Virus record (IMG/VR): IMGVR_UViG_3300030333_006551
Span: 62,001-126,000 of that record
DNA: 64,000 nt
DNA from: a virus
Strand: one strand, 5' to 3'
The notes under the pieces are model-generated. The model ran no database searches. It was not told the DNA's origin and was given only the letters and a program-made list of their open reading frames with translations. The translations under genes and the position numbers were made by a program. This document shows positions 1 to 7,855 of the stretch, in pieces. Position 1 is the first letter of the stretch; each line of letters begins with the position of its first letter.

Positions 1-2
1 AT

Positions 3-998
3 CCTAAATTTTATCCATACGGCAAATCTATAGCGTCTATGGCAATCCAAACCTTTAAGTCTCTTAAATTAATGGAAGATGCTATGCTTATTTACCGATT
101 AGCACGGGCACCTGAAAGGCGAATTTTCTACATTGATGTAGGAAACTTACCCTCTGGTAAAGCAGAAATGTTTATTGAACGAGTTAAGGAGAAATTCAAA
201 AAAGAAAAATACTTTAACCGTGGAGGCTTAGATGAGCGTTATAACCCATTAAGCGCAGATGAAGATTTCTTTGTTCCAGTAAAAGGGAATAACCAAGGAA
301 CAAAAATTGAGACCCTACCTGGAGCGCAGAATTTGGGGGAAACTGGTGATGTTCAGTATTTCCGTGATAAGCTCTTAGCAGCCCTTAAAATACCTAAAGA
401 TTTCGTTGTTGAAAAAGATAAGTCTCCTGAGCGAAAAGCTAATCTTTCTCAGTTAGATGTTAAATTTGCTAGAACAATTTCTAGAATTCAACATGCGATG
501 GAATTGGGACTAGAGCAGATCGCTAGAACTCATTTAGGGTTTAAAGGATTTCCAGATAGCCTTGTTAAAGACCTTAGAATAGAATTACCTGATCCTTCTG
601 ATATGTTTACTAAGAGGAAGTTGGAAATTGATGAAGCCAAACTTAGAATTATTCAAGGAGTAACTTCCACTGGTTTATTTCCTAAAGAGCATATCTATAA
701 AGAATACTATGATATGAGTGAGGGAGAAATTAAATGGATCAAAAATCAGCTAAAACAAGAAGCAAAAGAAATGGCTGAACAGCAGGAAGAGATGAATACA
801 ATTTCTCCTGGCGCAGGTGATCTCAATCAAGGGAACCAGCCAGCAGCAGTACAAAATACGCAACCTATGGCTGGTCCATCGGAAGATAAGATAGATTTGT
901 CATCTATAAAAAAACGTCTAATCACTGAGAAAGGCGTAGACAGTGCAGAGGTAAAAACCATAAATCGCATCATAAAAAGATTAAACCAAAATAAGTGA
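3..998 (+). CDS. 20: Portal vertex protein gp20 (5' truncated)
   Basis: C-terminal 332 codons of a T4-type portal protein, the dodecameric ring at the head-tail vertex through which DNA is packaged and ejected. The frame is open from base 3 and continues upstream of the window; the first in-frame ATG at 39 is internal, because the preceding codons already read as portal sequence. Recognisable portal features are the stretch with ERRIFYIDVGNLP near the start, the segment ending in LPGAQNLGETGDVQYF, and the helical clip and wing region after it. The tail is polar and Gln-rich. This identification anchors the window as a T4-like structural genome. Terminase genes would be expected upstream, outside the window. 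Confidence 0.95.
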   Translation, partial: PKFYPYGKSIASMAIQTFKSLKLMEDAMLIYRLARAPERRIFYIDVGNLPSGKAEMFIERVKEKFKKEKYFNRGGLDERYNPLSADEDFFVPVKGNNQGTKIETLPGAQNLGETGDVQYFRDKLLAALKIPKDFVVEKDKSPERKANLSQLDVKFARTISRIQHAMELGLEQIARTHLGFKGFPDSLVKDLRIELPDPSDMFTKRKLEIDEAKLRIIQGVTSTGLFPKEHIYKEYYDMSEGEIKWIKNQLKQEAKEMAEQQEEMNTISPGAGDLNQGNQPAAVQNTQPMAGPSEDKIDLSSIKKRLITEKGVDSAEVKTINRIIKRLNQNK

Positions 999-1010
999 TT
1001 TTTTCTGGTT

Positions 1011-1016
1011 TAAATA
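1011..1016 (+). promoter_or_regulatory. Candidate late promoter core TAAATA
   Basis: A TAAATA core lies in the short gap after the portal gene, about 40 bases before the next start codon. It resembles the T4 late promoter (TATAAATA) only in part. In AT-rich DNA this hexamer is common, so the call rests on position and on similar cores before other operons in the window. Confidence 0.2.
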
Positions 1017-1056
1017 AGCATATATAACATAGTGCTTTACATTAAGGAAATTAATT

Positions 1057-2916
1057 ATGTTTGACCATATTTTTGAAAATCGCAATAAGAAGCTCGTTAA
1101 TATACTAAAGATAGCTGATTATTTAGGCAGATCTCTTAGAGAGAATATTGAAGTATTCTCTATTAACGACTCCACTCAGGAAGCTATCTTTATCACGGAA
1201 AGTGACAAAATCGTAAAAGGTAATTACGATTTCTCTCAGGGCATCTCTCTGCAAAACATTATAATTGAAGATTCAGATGTCTTCCTTGATGAAGAGCAGT
1301 TCGATACTTTTGTATCCTCAAAGGTTTCTAATTTTATTCAGAATATTTATGAAGAAGATTTCGCAGATGCAGATGATTCTTTTGATAATATTCTTAGCCT
1401 TTGGGAAAATAGAGCGAAATTCTTTAAAGTAAGAAATAATCTTCTTGAAAAAACTGCAAAGTTACATGAAAGACAAGGGATTATTCGTTCTGACAGCTAC
1501 CAAAAGCTAGTTGAGGTTGCTCCTTTAGTTGTTGAATTTTTAGCAGAAAATAGAGAAGCTATAGAAAGTATTCCTGAGGTTAGAAATTCAATTATTTTAT
1601 CAAACACTATATCTAAAGCCTTCGATTGCCCTAGAATTGAGTACGATAATTTACAAGAACAGCAAAGTTATGTTGTTGATGAAGGGCATCAAAAAAGTAT
1701 TTATGAGATGATTTGCAGTCAGGAGCTTGTTCGTAAAGAGTTGTACGAAACAAAGCAAAATTTCGCCTCAATCTGGGTTAATGAGGAAAAGATTTCGAAC
1801 TTAGCAGGGTGTATTTTTGATCCAAATGAAGAGACAATCGAAAAACATCTTGTAGAGGCCATAGAGCAGGTTCCATATTTGGCCTTAGCATCTAAAAAAG
1901 AGCTTAGAACTGTGATAATGAATAGTTTAGAGCTTAGAGAATCCTCTTTAGTTTCTAAAAAGGATCTAAACAGCTTTGTTTCTTACCTTTTTGAAGCTAA
2001 AAAGCCAGTAAAAGCCATGTTTATCCGTTCTTTAAATGAAAAGTACGGTGTTAATGTTCAAAATCTAAAAGAAATCCCCTCTTTTAAGAGTTTAGCAAAT
2101 ACACAAGTAGTTCTTTTCGAATGCCTTGCAAAGGTCGCACCTAAAAATAGTGCAATTAAAGAAATATTAAAGGAAACCAGCAAATTATTACGCAACAGAG
2201 ATGGTGTTGAGTGTTTAGATGTTAATGAAGATATTAAAGTTATCTTTACCGAAGCTGGATTTGAAGGTTTTGAGCCTGAAAATGACATTGAGACACTAAA
2301 CTTTAGTGATATCTCAACTTACTGCTCAAATATTAATGAACTTGTTGATCTTTTAGCCGAAAGACGGGAAAACCCCGAAAGCGTTAACGAGAATGACCTG
2401 CCAGAATACGATGAAGATGCTGTGGTTGATCCTGTTGAAATAGCAGATGAACGTGACGAAGAAGAAACAGAAGAAATTCCTGAATATGATGAGAAGAGAA
2501 CCGTTATTGACGGAGCAGAAATCCATAATGTTTACCCTGAAGAGGATCCTGAAGCTTTGGAAGAAGACGAAGATGAAGGTTATCCTGAAAAGGGTATCAA
2601 GGGAGGCACTAAAGAAGCAGAAGCTGAAGCTGCAAAAAGAAAAAAATCTAAGAAACCTCTTACCTCTAAGCAAAAAAAAGTTATGGATGTAGAGCCTGCT
2701 CCTGATGGAGATGGTGACATTGATGCAAAAGATTTAGCTAAATTACGGCAAAATGAAGAAGCACCTGTTGAGACTGAAGAGCCTGAACAAGAAGAAAAAC
2801 AAAAAAAAGAAAAAAAAGAGGTCAACCCTGAGGAGTACATGAATGCTTTAAAGGAATTAGAAGATGCTCTAAGTAATTTAGACATCTCAGGTACTGAGGA
2901 AGAGGAAGAAGAGTAA
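1057..2916 (+). CDS. Unknown large protein with acidic C-terminal tail, probable virion protein
   Basis: A 619-residue protein that I do not recognise. Residues 1 to about 420 are mixed helical sequence, rich in Leu, Glu and Lys. From about residue 430 it becomes strongly acidic (many runs of Glu and Asp), with one basic Lys-rich patch around 525-545, and it ends in a run of Glu. Such charged, low-complexity ends are common in head-core or scaffold-associated proteins of T4-like phages, but that is inference. It sits directly after the portal gene, preceded by AAGGAAATTAATT. Its stop overlaps the next start (TAATG), indicating translational coupling with the two paralogous genes that follow. 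Confidence 0.8.
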   Translation: MFDHIFENRNKKLVNILKIADYLGRSLRENIEVFSINDSTQEAIFITESDKIVKGNYDFSQGISLQNIIIEDSDVFLDEEQFDTFVSSKVSNFIQNIYEEDFADADDSFDNILSLWENRAKFFKVRNNLLEKTAKLHERQGIIRSDSYQKLVEVAPLVVEFLAENREAIESIPEVRNSIILSNTISKAFDCPRIEYDNLQEQQSYVVDEGHQKSIYEMICSQELVRKELYETKQNFASIWVNEEKISNLAGCIFDPNEETIEKHLVEAIEQVPYLALASKKELRTVIMNSLELRESSLVSKKDLNSFVSYLFEAKKPVKAMFIRSLNEKYGVNVQNLKEIPSFKSLANTQVVLFECLAKVAPKNSAIKEILKETSKLLRNRDGVECLDVNEDIKVIFTEAGFEGFEPENDIETLNFSDISTYCSNINELVDLLAERRENPESVNENDLPEYDEDAVVDPVEIADERDEEETEEIPEYDEKRTVIDGAEIHNVYPEEDPEALEEDEDEGYPEKGIKGGTKEAEAEAAKRKKSKKPLTSKQKKVMDVEPAPDGDGDIDAKDLAKLRQNEEAPVETEEPEQEEKQKKEKKEVNPEEYMNALKELEDALSNLDISGTEEEEEE

Positions 2917-3446
2917 TGGGTCAAAGAGAAGTAATCCTACCTGTAACCAAAGTATTTACAATGGTATCAGGCGCTACTCAAGTTATTACTTTAGAAGACA
3001 CTACAGGAACTTCTGTTGACGTTACTTATGCTACTTTAATTGATCTTTCTGGAGGACCACAAAATCCTGACGATGATTTAGGTAGTACTGGTTGGATGAG
3101 ATTAGTTCCTGGACATTTCTCAGCCACTAACTGGCAATATAAGGCTTGGTCTTCAGGGGTAGGTTACACTGAAGGTGCTGCTGGCGCACAAGCGGGGGGA
3201 GTTTACAAGACTGATGCAGATGCGGCGGCTGGGGCTGTTGTTTTTGCTTCCTCAATAGATAGTGGTAAGGCAGTTCCTGGTGTTGTTGGCCCTATGGGCA
3301 CTTCATTAGTGTTAACTACTATGGTTCCTTTTGATAGAGTCACTATCGGAAATCACAGTGAAGATACAAAAGTATTTGCTCTAACTTTTGGTAATATTAA
3401 AAACGCTAACAGCCTCAAAGATCAAGAGCAACCCTGGGGTCCTTAA
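2916..3446 (+). CDS. Unknown virion-type protein, paralogue A of a tandem pair
   Basis: A 176-residue protein of mainly beta-type composition (Thr, Val, Gly, Ser rich), with no recognised family. It starts at the TAATG overlap with the upstream stop and ends at a TAATG overlap with its own paralogue. The two products share the N terminus (PVTK.FT..SG.T), the block YATLIDLSGG, the block NWQYKA..SGVGY and an almost identical C-terminal third. The most different part is the loop around residues 45-60. Small, duplicated, beta-rich proteins in this position could be decoration or fibre-tip subunits, but nothing in the sequence proves this. Confidence 0.8.
   Translation: MGQREVILPVTKVFTMVSGATQVITLEDTTGTSVDVTYATLIDLSGGPQNPDDDLGSTGWMRLVPGHFSATNWQYKAWSSGVGYTEGAAGAQAGGVYKTDADAAAGAVVFASSIDSGKAVPGVVGPMGTSLVLTTMVPFDRVTIGNHSEDTKVFALTFGNIKNANSLKDQEQPWGP
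3276..3332 (+). repeat. 57-base identical block, copy 1 (paralogue A)
   Basis: This block is identical base for base to 3824-3880 in the neighbouring paralogue. A second shared stretch of 20 bases lies at 3243-3262 and 3791-3810. The rest of the two genes differs clearly at the DNA level, including silent sites. Confidence 0.9.
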
Positions 3447-3994
3447 TGTCGCAAAGAGATGTAATATTACCTGTAACTAAGATTTTTACTGTTGCTTCTG
3501 GAGTTACTAAATCAGTTTCGTTAGAGGATACAGCAGGAGCATCAGTTAATGTTACATACGCTACTTTGATTGATTTGTCTGGAGGTGTAGCAGTAAATGT
3601 AGGTCCTACACCCGATGTAGATCAAGCGTCAACCTCTAGCCTTGGTTCTACTGCATGGATGAGACTTGCTCCAGGAAACTTTTCTGGAACGAACTGGCAA
3701 TATAAAGCCTATACTTCTGGTGTAGGATACTCACAAGGATCAGGGACTTTATTTTCTAGTGTCGCACTTAAATTAGGTGCAGGGCCAATATTTGCTTCCT
3801 CAATAGATAGCGCAAAATCCGCGCCTGGTGTTGTTGGCCCTATGGGCACTTCATTAGTGTTAACTACTATGGTTCCTTTTAATGTAGTAACAGTAGGAAA
3901 CCACAGTGAAGAATTACGAATCTTTGCTCTGACTTATGGAGTTGTAAAACAATCTAATAGTATTAAGGATCAAGAGAGGGCTTGGGCACCATGA
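3446..3994 (+). CDS. Unknown virion-type protein, paralogue B of a tandem pair
   Basis: A 182-residue paralogue of the preceding gene. It shares the opening (RDVILPVTK.FT), YATLIDLSGG, NWQYKA and the C-terminal segment FASSIDS..SAPGVVGPMG. It has a longer loop (about residues 50-65) than copy A. The start overlaps the upstream stop as TAATG, and its own stop overlaps the next ATG as ATGA, so the four genes from 1057 to 4449 look like one coupled transcription and translation unit. Function is unknown; two diverged copies kept side by side suggest a heteromeric structure or separate binding roles (inference). Confidence 0.8.
   Translation: MSQRDVILPVTKIFTVASGVTKSVSLEDTAGASVNVTYATLIDLSGGVAVNVGPTPDVDQASTSSLGSTAWMRLAPGNFSGTNWQYKAYTSGVGYSQGSGTLFSSVALKLGAGPIFASSIDSAKSAPGVVGPMGTSLVLTTMVPFNVVTVGNHSEELRIFALTYGVVKQSNSIKDQERAWAP
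3824..3880 (+). repeat. 57-base identical block, copy 2 (paralogue B)
   Basis: Second copy of the block at 3276-3332. It encodes the conserved PGVVGPMGTS region of the tandem paralogues. Confidence 0.9.
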
Positions 3995-4449
3995 AAATAA
4001 TTAATATAGGTACTGCTAATTCCTTATCTTCTAAAATTGATGGTCTTGTTCAGCCCGGTCGTAGAACAATGGCTACAGCAAAAAGATTTGTTAATGCTGT
4101 ATGCATTTTAAGAAGTGGTGGAAAGCCTTATATGAAAATAACCATAAAAAACTCAAGTACTGCCTATCGTGGTATGAAAGGGAATGATCTGAGTTTTCAC
4201 GCAGTTTATAACTCAAATAGATATTTTATGGAGATTCATGATAGTAAATCTAATACCGATAGGTTTGGGCCTAGACTAAATAGTGGTACTAACAAAGATT
4301 CTATTCAAGATATGGTGGATAAAGCTAATAGTAATTCTACTTGGAATCCTCATTTTACTTTTTCAGTTATTCAGGACGCTGATGATGTAACTTTTGATGC
4401 TGATTTTGACGGGCGTGGAACCAGGTTTAGAGGAGGAAGAGGGAGGTGA
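3991..4449 (+). CDS. Unknown small basic protein
   Basis: A 152-residue protein without a recognised domain. I chose the ATG at 3991 because it forms an ATGA overlap with the upstream stop; a TTG at 3982 in the same frame is less likely. The N terminus has a basic patch (GRRTMATAKRF). The C terminus ends in an Arg/Gly-rich tail (RGTRFRGGRGR) that could contact DNA or an acidic partner. It belongs to the coupled cluster behind the portal gene. No signal peptide or membrane segment is seen. Confidence 0.75.
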   Translation: MKIINIGTANSLSSKIDGLVQPGRRTMATAKRFVNAVCILRSGGKPYMKITIKNSSTAYRGMKGNDLSFHAVYNSNRYFMEIHDSKSNTDRFGPRLNSGTNKDSIQDMVDKANSNSTWNPHFTFSVIQDADDVTFDADFDGRGTRFRGGRGR

Positions 4450-4452
4450 GTT

Positions 4453-5409
4453 ATGGCTGATTACCGTCCTCTGGTTGTGTCGGGGACTGCATCTAATAGC
4501 GTAATAACGGAGCTTCCTACAAGCTCTATTTTAATAGCTGACGGTGTTCGTTTAGGTGCTTCCGCTCTTTCTATTAGCGGTCATTTAGAGCTAATAGGTG
4601 GTCTCTCAGGTACGCCTTCAGTATCATCTACTGCTATAAATTCACCTGCATTCACTGGTGGAACTTTTACAGGAACAAGTGTTTCCGCTACTGATATTTC
4701 CTCAGTAGGGGTTTCCTGTGTTGGAGGTGGAGGAGCCCACCTATTCATTAGACGGGATGATGGGGCTACATACCCAAATCTTATTAGAGCGACTGATGGG
4801 ACAATAACTCTTCAAACTGAAGATGACATCCATTTTAAATCTAATAATGGCGAAGATTTTGCTAGATTTAATGAAAATGCGGCTGTTTGGTTATATCACA
4901 ATGATTCTAAAAAAATAGAAACACATGCAGGTGGTGCTGTAGTAAACGGAACTTTAAGCGCAACAACGGGTATGGAGTCTAGCGGTTGTCCTGTCCCTCA
5001 GCCTTTTGGTTATATGCAACTCGACAGTGACGGTACAGATAGTGTAGATGAAACTAACTTAGGGGCAGGAGCGACTGTCACTAATATTGTATCCAACACC
5101 GACCATATTAGCTGGAACGATACTGCTAAATACTTTAATGTTAGTGCTGCTGGCGTTTATGAAGTATTGGGAGTTGTTATTCTTGAGGGGGGATCAACCC
5201 TGGTCGATCTCTCTATTCAAAAAAACGGATCGGATGTCTTGGTGGGGCAGCCAAGAGTGCATTCAACGGTTGATCCATTGGAACACACTATTCGAGCAGT
5301 ATTTACATGTGCCGCATCGGATTATGTTAGCATCACTTATGATGCGACTGCTTCAAACTCAGTAAAAGCCATTACGGGCTCTACCATGTCCGTTAAGAGA
5401 TTAAAATAA
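4453..5409 (+). CDS. Tail fibre or adhesin with C1q/TNF-like C-terminal domain
   Basis: A 318-residue protein with the usual composition of phage adhesins. The N-terminal half is Ser/Thr/Gly rich and repetitive (SG.LEL.GG, TFTGTSVSATDISS), typical of a beta fibre stalk. The C-terminal 120 residues look like a C1q-type jelly roll: a YFNVSAAGVYEVLG core, then SIQKNGS, and a final strand pattern SDYVSITYDATAS. Such domains form trimeric receptor-binding heads on many phage fibres and virion proteins. An attachment role is inferred from fold and location. It is followed directly (ATAATG) by a small membrane protein gene. Confidence 0.7.
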   Translation: MADYRPLVVSGTASNSVITELPTSSILIADGVRLGASALSISGHLELIGGLSGTPSVSSTAINSPAFTGGTFTGTSVSATDISSVGVSCVGGGGAHLFIRRDDGATYPNLIRATDGTITLQTEDDIHFKSNNGEDFARFNENAAVWLYHNDSKKIETHAGGAVVNGTLSATTGMESSGCPVPQPFGYMQLDSDGTDSVDETNLGAGATVTNIVSNTDHISWNDTAKYFNVSAAGVYEVLGVVILEGGSTLVDLSIQKNGSDVLVGQPRVHSTVDPLEHTIRAVFTCAASDYVSITYDATASNSVKAITGSTMSVKRLK

Positions 5410-5642
5410 TGATTACACAAGATAAAAAAAATATACTCTCTAAAGAGACTTTAATGCCGATGGGCATGGTGCTAGTTCTTTGTGGAGGTGTAGTTTGGAT
5501 TAGTAATCAACTAAGTTTAATTCATAATAAGTTAGAGTTATTAGAAGCAAGTTTAGAAGATCAATGGACTAGACGAGATATGGAAAACTGGGCATTAAAA
5601 TTAAAACTAGAAAACCCTGACATTACACTTCCACTTGACTAG
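5409..5642 (+). CDS. Small single-pass membrane protein
   Basis: A 77-residue protein with one clear membrane segment at about residues 17-33 (PMGMVLVLCGGVVWIS), a short cytoplasmic-type N terminus with several Lys, and a polar helical C-terminal part with Glu and Trp. The layout (one transmembrane helix plus a coiled-coil-like tail) would fit a lysis-related protein such as a holin or spanin component, or an inner-membrane factor, but no family motif decides it. The start overlaps the stop of the fibre gene by one base. No endolysin gene is visible nearby. Confidence 0.65.
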   Translation: MITQDKKNILSKETLMPMGMVLVLCGGVVWISNQLSLIHNKLELLEASLEDQWTRRDMENWALKLKLENPDITLPLD

Positions 5643-5662
5643 ATATTTAGGAGGGATTACTT

Positions 5663-6229
5663 ATGAGTAAACTTATTTTAGTATTATTTTGTTTGGTTAC
5701 TTTTAGTTCTACAGCTTTATCCCAAGATAGAGGTCGCATGGATTTAGATGCGATAAAGACCCGTGTAGAGGGTGCAGTAGAATCAGGTAGAATGACTCAA
5801 AAACAGGCAGATGCCTTATATAAGGAGTTAAAAGGGCGTAAGGCTCTTGAAAAAAAAGACGATGGCGTACAGCGAAAAGGTTTTAGATCATTACCACAAT
5901 CCAAGGAATGTGGGAAGTTTCAAAAAGGGCGAAAAGGATGTAGGAACGGGAGTAGTCGGGGCTCCAGAATGCGGAGATGTAATGAAGCTGCAAATAAAGG
6001 TAGAAGGGGATCTCATCGTGGATGCCAAGTTCAAGACTTTCGGATGTGGCAGCGCAATCGCTTCTTCCAGTCTCGCCACGCAATGGATCAAAGGCAAGCG
6101 GCTGGACGAGGCAAACGCGATCACAAACTCCCAAATAGTGAACGAGTTAAGCCTTCCTCCCGTAAAGATTCATTGCAGCGTTCTGGCAGAGGACGCGATA
6201 AAAGCCGCAATAAAAGACTACAAAAATAA
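5663..6229 (+). CDS. Exported small peptide with SHOCT-like segment; C terminus overlaps iscU
   Basis: The start has a good ribosome binding site (AGGAGGG, 8 bases upstream). Residues 1-21 form a signal peptide (hydrophobic core LILVLFCLVTFSS, probable cleavage after ALS). Residues 28-58 resemble a SHOCT-like helix pair (RVEGAVESGRMTQKQADALY). After about residue 66 the frame runs through iscU in another frame, and the product becomes Arg/Ser/Gln-rich with no plausible domain. I read the first 65 or so residues as the original gene; its native end was probably lost when iscU entered. The long basic tail is then accidental overprinting, if it is made at all. Confidence 0.55.
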   Translation: MSKLILVLFCLVTFSSTALSQDRGRMDLDAIKTRVEGAVESGRMTQKQADALYKELKGRKALEKKDDGVQRKGFRSLPQSKECGKFQKGRKGCRNGSSRGSRMRRCNEAANKGRRGSHRGCQVQDFRMWQRNRFFQSRHAMDQRQAAGRGKRDHKLPNSERVKPSSRKDSLQRSGRGRDKSRNKRLQK

Positions 6230-6236
6230 TAACTAA
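5862..6236 (+). CDS. iscU: IscU Fe-S cluster assembly scaffold (host-derived)
   Basis: A 124-residue full-length IscU, the scaffold on which [2Fe-2S] and [4Fe-4S] clusters are built before transfer to client proteins. It begins MAYSEKVLDHY like bacterial IscU. All ligand residues are present: Cys37, Asp39, Cys62, His104 and Cys105. The chaperone-binding LPPVK motif is at 98-102. I chose ATG 5862 because the bacterial family starts there; a TTG at 5847 would add five residues. Base composition is unlike its neighbours: a hand count of 6001-6120 gives 66 G+C of 120, against 20 of 60 at 1081-1140. No iscS, hscA or ferredoxin gene is in the window, so host partners would be needed (inference). 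Confidence 0.97.
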   Translation: MAYSEKVLDHYHNPRNVGSFKKGEKDVGTGVVGAPECGDVMKLQIKVEGDLIVDAKFKTFGCGSAIASSSLATQWIKGKRLDEANAITNSQIVNELSLPPVKIHCSVLAEDAIKAAIKDYKNNN

Positions 6237-6460
6237 TCAATCATATGATTTTGTTTTAGCAGTCTAATTAGTCTCCAGGTGTAATTATTTCTAAAAATTT
6301 CTAACTCTGATAGACAGTTTTCTAACACCCTAAGCCCATCCTCAGAAACGGTGGGCTTTTTTTGTATGTTAGTTAAATTATTTTGTATAGCTTTTAATGT
6401 AGTAATTTCAGTTTCAGATAATTTTGCTACATGTTTTTTTATATCTTTTATATCTTTCAT
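6233..6460 (-). CDS. Unknown small helical protein downstream of uvsW
   Basis: A 75-residue protein with no recognised family, predicted helical and charged (KHVAKLSETEITTLKAIQNN). Its start overlaps the stop of the UvsW-like gene as ATGA, so it is translated with the helicase; T4 has a small accessory gene beside uvsW, but I see no sequence match. Its stop shares the tetranucleotide CTAA with the stop of the convergent iscU gene. The sequence for residues about 33-43 coincides with the plus-strand terminator, so this region serves two roles. Confidence 0.65.
   Translation of the reverse strand: MKDIKDIKKHVAKLSETEITTLKAIQNNLTNIQKKPTVSEDGLRVLENCLSELEIFRNNYTWRLIRLLKQNHMID
6332..6363 (+). terminator. 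Rho-independent terminator for the plus-strand iscU operon
   Basis: A 9-bp stem (6332-6340 with 6350-6358, including one G-T pair) encloses a 9-base loop. It is followed by a run of seven T that ends at 6363. The hairpin lies about 95 bases after the iscU stop and is embedded within the coding sequence of the opposite-strand gene at 6233-6460. Confidence 0.75.
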
Positions 6461-7827
6461 AATACTTTTACATCATGTCCTTCGCGTTCATAGTGTTTTT
6501 TTCTTGCTCTGGAATGCTCGTTTAAATACTTTTCTTTGTCTAAGAAATCGTAAATATAAACACACTCTTTTGAGTCATGTCTTCTGAGAGCGCGGCCTAG
6601 AGCTTGGAGAGTTGCTATCTCAGATTTCATTCCTCGCGCATTTATAAAATGTGTTATTTCCTCAATGTTAACCCCTGTTTGCAGGATTTTAGTACCAATG
6701 AGGATGCTAGATTCTCCACATCCTCTGAATCTAGATATAGCTTCATACCTTTCTCCAACTGAATTGCACCCTTGGAGGAATTCACAACTCCCTCCAAGTA
6801 AGTCTTCCAAGGTTCTTCCGTGATCAAGTGATTTGGTAAGTATAAGTATACGGGCTTGTTTATTTCGTTTTCTGATATCATCTACAATCTCTCTTATAAT
6901 TTTGTTTCTTAGGTCATTGTTAATAATGTATTCATCATATACTTCTAAGTAAGACATATCCTCATCTAGCCCACTAGCAGTGTAACTTCTATCAATTAGC
7001 TGTATTATGGGTTTTGCAAGTTTTCCATCATCTATTAGATTTGCTGTATTTTTAGATTCAATAATTGGTCCTAATGCGCCCTCCAAATTATATTTTGGAA
7101 TTGGATCTTTTGGGGGCGTTGCGGTAAACCCAAATCTATATTCTGCTTTTGGGAAAGCCTGAATTGCAGGTAATGTAGTTTTTCCATTTGCAAATTCGTG
7201 ACATTCATCAATCATCAACACTTCAGCATCGTCAAGGTGAGTATCTAATATTTTTTCTATACTTTGAACAGTACAAAGCATTATATCCCCATGAATATAA
7301 CCCTCCCCATAACACAAACCAACTCCTTTAAAATTACAAGTTTGTGTTAGGAACTCATAGGTTTGAGTTAGTAGTTGTTTTGCATTAAACAGAATCACCA
7401 TTTTTTTGCCGAATAATCCCTTAATTAACCCTGCCATAATTAAAGTTTTTCCTGATCCTGTAGGAGATTTTATAATTCCCCTCAATTGATTCAGACCTCG
7501 CATAATAAGGTCCTCTTGATAATCATAATAAGTAAACCCTTCAATTTGCCAATTGTGTGGGGTTACAGGTAGGTTAGTTTTTTCGTACTTTATTTCTGGT
7601 GTACAGTCTATCTTTTTTAAATCGTCTAAGATTCTAGGTAAAAGACCTGTCCTAAAAGTTCCAGTATTTGTTATAAATTTTTTCTCTCCAGACCATCTCC
7701 TGGATCTATACGCTGACGAAAATTCACTCCCAGGGACTTTAAAGGTATATAGTTTTACTAAGGCTTTAAGTAATTTGGGATTATCAGTTATTAATTTAGA
7801 TTTAATATTTGATACTTGTATTTCCAT
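6457..7827 (-). CDS. uvsW: UvsW-like SF2 DNA helicase
   Basis: A 456-residue superfamily 2 helicase. Motifs in order: Q-type motif around YDYQ (104), Walker A SPTGSGKT (121-128), Walker B DECH (207-210), motif III TATP (235-238), and motif VI QALGRALRR near residue 410. The N-terminal 90 residues (with WSGEKKFI and LLPRILDDL) match the small N-terminal domain of T4 UvsW. T4 UvsW has 503 residues. UvsW unwinds R-loops and branched DNA, promotes fork regression, and drives the switch from origin-dependent to recombination-dependent replication. It is minus-strand, coupled to the small gene after it, and divergent from the gp26-like gene. Confidence 0.92.
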   Translation of the reverse strand: MEIQVSNIKSKLITDNPKLLKALVKLYTFKVPGSEFSSAYRSRRWSGEKKFITNTGTFRTGLLPRILDDLKKIDCTPEIKYEKTNLPVTPHNWQIEGFTYYDYQEDLIMRGLNQLRGIIKSPTGSGKTLIMAGLIKGLFGKKMVILFNAKQLLTQTYEFLTQTCNFKGVGLCYGEGYIHGDIMLCTVQSIEKILDTHLDDAEVLMIDECHEFANGKTTLPAIQAFPKAEYRFGFTATPPKDPIPKYNLEGALGPIIESKNTANLIDDGKLAKPIIQLIDRSYTASGLDEDMSYLEVYDEYIINNDLRNKIIREIVDDIRKRNKQARILILTKSLDHGRTLEDLLGGSCEFLQGCNSVGERYEAISRFRGCGESSILIGTKILQTGVNIEEITHFINARGMKSEIATLQALGRALRRHDSKECVYIYDFLDKEKYLNEHSRARKKHYEREGHDVKVL

Positions 7828-7855
7828 ACATCCTATAATAGTCTAGAGGTAAAAA

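Noticed and set aside
2353-2924. Minus-strand frames opposite the acidic tail at 2353-2924
   Set aside because: Phe/Ser-rich products are the expected shadow of Glu/Lys-rich codons on the plus strand.
3982-3990. TTG start for the gene at 3991
   Set aside because: The ATG at 3991 forms an ATGA overlap with the upstream stop, the common pattern in this cluster.
5409-5642. Firm holin call for the small membrane protein
   Set aside because: One membrane segment alone is not specific and no endolysin gene is adjacent.
5847-5861. TTG start of iscU at 5847, or a frameshift fusion with the signal peptide gene
   Set aside because: Bacterial IscU begins at the ATG equivalent to 5862. An exported IscU fusion would make no biological sense. 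The A run is only noted as a possible error-prone site.
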